Part shown: in pieces, positions 5,276 through 5,356 of the stretch | Position numbering within the stretch: position 1 is the first letter of the stretch | How the letters are laid out: each line of letters opens with the position of its first letter | DNA from: CAZLWA01 sp964563165 | Lineage (GTDB): Bacteria; CLD3; SB21 | DNA length: 5,356 nucleotides | Assembly: GCA_964563165.1 (NCBI GenBank) | Contig: CAZLWA010000017.1 | Span: 1 to 5,356, forward strand | Direction: 5' to 3' | Notes under the pieces: generated by a model | The model's input: only the letters and a program-made list of their open reading frames with translations | Database searches by the model: none | What the model was told of the DNA's origin: nothing | Made by a program: the position numbers and the translations under genes

Positions 5276-5356
5276 ACAAAATTCCTATCCAAAACGGCGC
5301 CTAAGTTATCGATTTTGAATTTTCGGCAAAGAAGAAATAAAGTGTTTCCCTTCTGT
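5276..5356. other. Downstream flank, no supported feature
   Basis: 81 bases after the hemerythrin-like stop codon. No start with a ribosome binding site, no T-run hairpin and no clear end of a converging gene is seen; short open minus-strand frames entering from the right edge cannot be judged. Confidence 0.6.

Noticed and set aside
1..5356. CRISPR array, tRNA, rRNA, transposase or phage genes
   Set aside because: None seen: no regularly spaced repeats, no RNA-gene motifs and no recombinase-like protein in any frame.

Overview
The window holds one leftward (minus-strand) four-gene tripartite efflux operon, cut off by the left edge, and one divergent rightward gene for a small hemerythrin-like protein. 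In transcription order the operon is a TetR-family repressor (4571-3945), a TolC-type outer-membrane factor (3906-2563), a periplasmic adaptor/membrane fusion protein (2506-1454) and the N-terminal 456 residues of an HAE1-type RND pump (1368 to beyond position 1). The order regulator, outer-membrane channel, adaptor, pump gives all parts of a self-contained inner-to-outer-membrane exporter plus its own control gene. The substrate cannot be read from the sequence; the TM4 Asp-Asp pair fits organic amphiphile/drug pumps better than metal pumps.

The 278-base gap between the repressor and the hemerythrin gene (4572-4849) is the regulatory centre. On the minus strand it has a near-perfect housekeeping promoter (TTGACA, 17 bases, TATACT). 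A 27-base element of the form GAAACTCA-N12-GGTTTCC lies on the predicted start site, and a second copy with the same spacing sits 94 bases away, next to the repressor's ribosome binding site. These are good candidates for the repressor's own operators. Between them the leader carries a short GC hairpin followed by a run of T, flanked by an 11-base direct repeat. This suggests control at initiation plus possible leader attenuation.

The divergent gene (4850-5275, 141 aa) is a bacteriohemerythrin by motif order, but one of the expected diiron histidine ligands (the first His of the HxxxH pair) is Asn76. This is the most unusual protein feature in the window.

The gaps inside the operon carry repeat-like sequence: a 49-base CACAGAG-type palindrome between adaptor and pump, and a degenerate ACGAA-type stretch between channel and adaptor. 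Both resemble dispersed intergenic repeats of environmental bacteria, but dispersal cannot be shown from one window.

The organism is Gram-negative (outer-membrane factor with signal peptide), with moderate GC content and strong Shine-Dalgarno sites at every gene. The repeat types and efflux protein style suggest an environmental bacterium, perhaps near the Bacteroidota/Ignavibacteria/Chlorobi side. The clear TTGACA/TATACT promoter is unlike typical Bacteroidota promoters, so the phylum is left open. Bases 5276-5356 hold no gene I can support.
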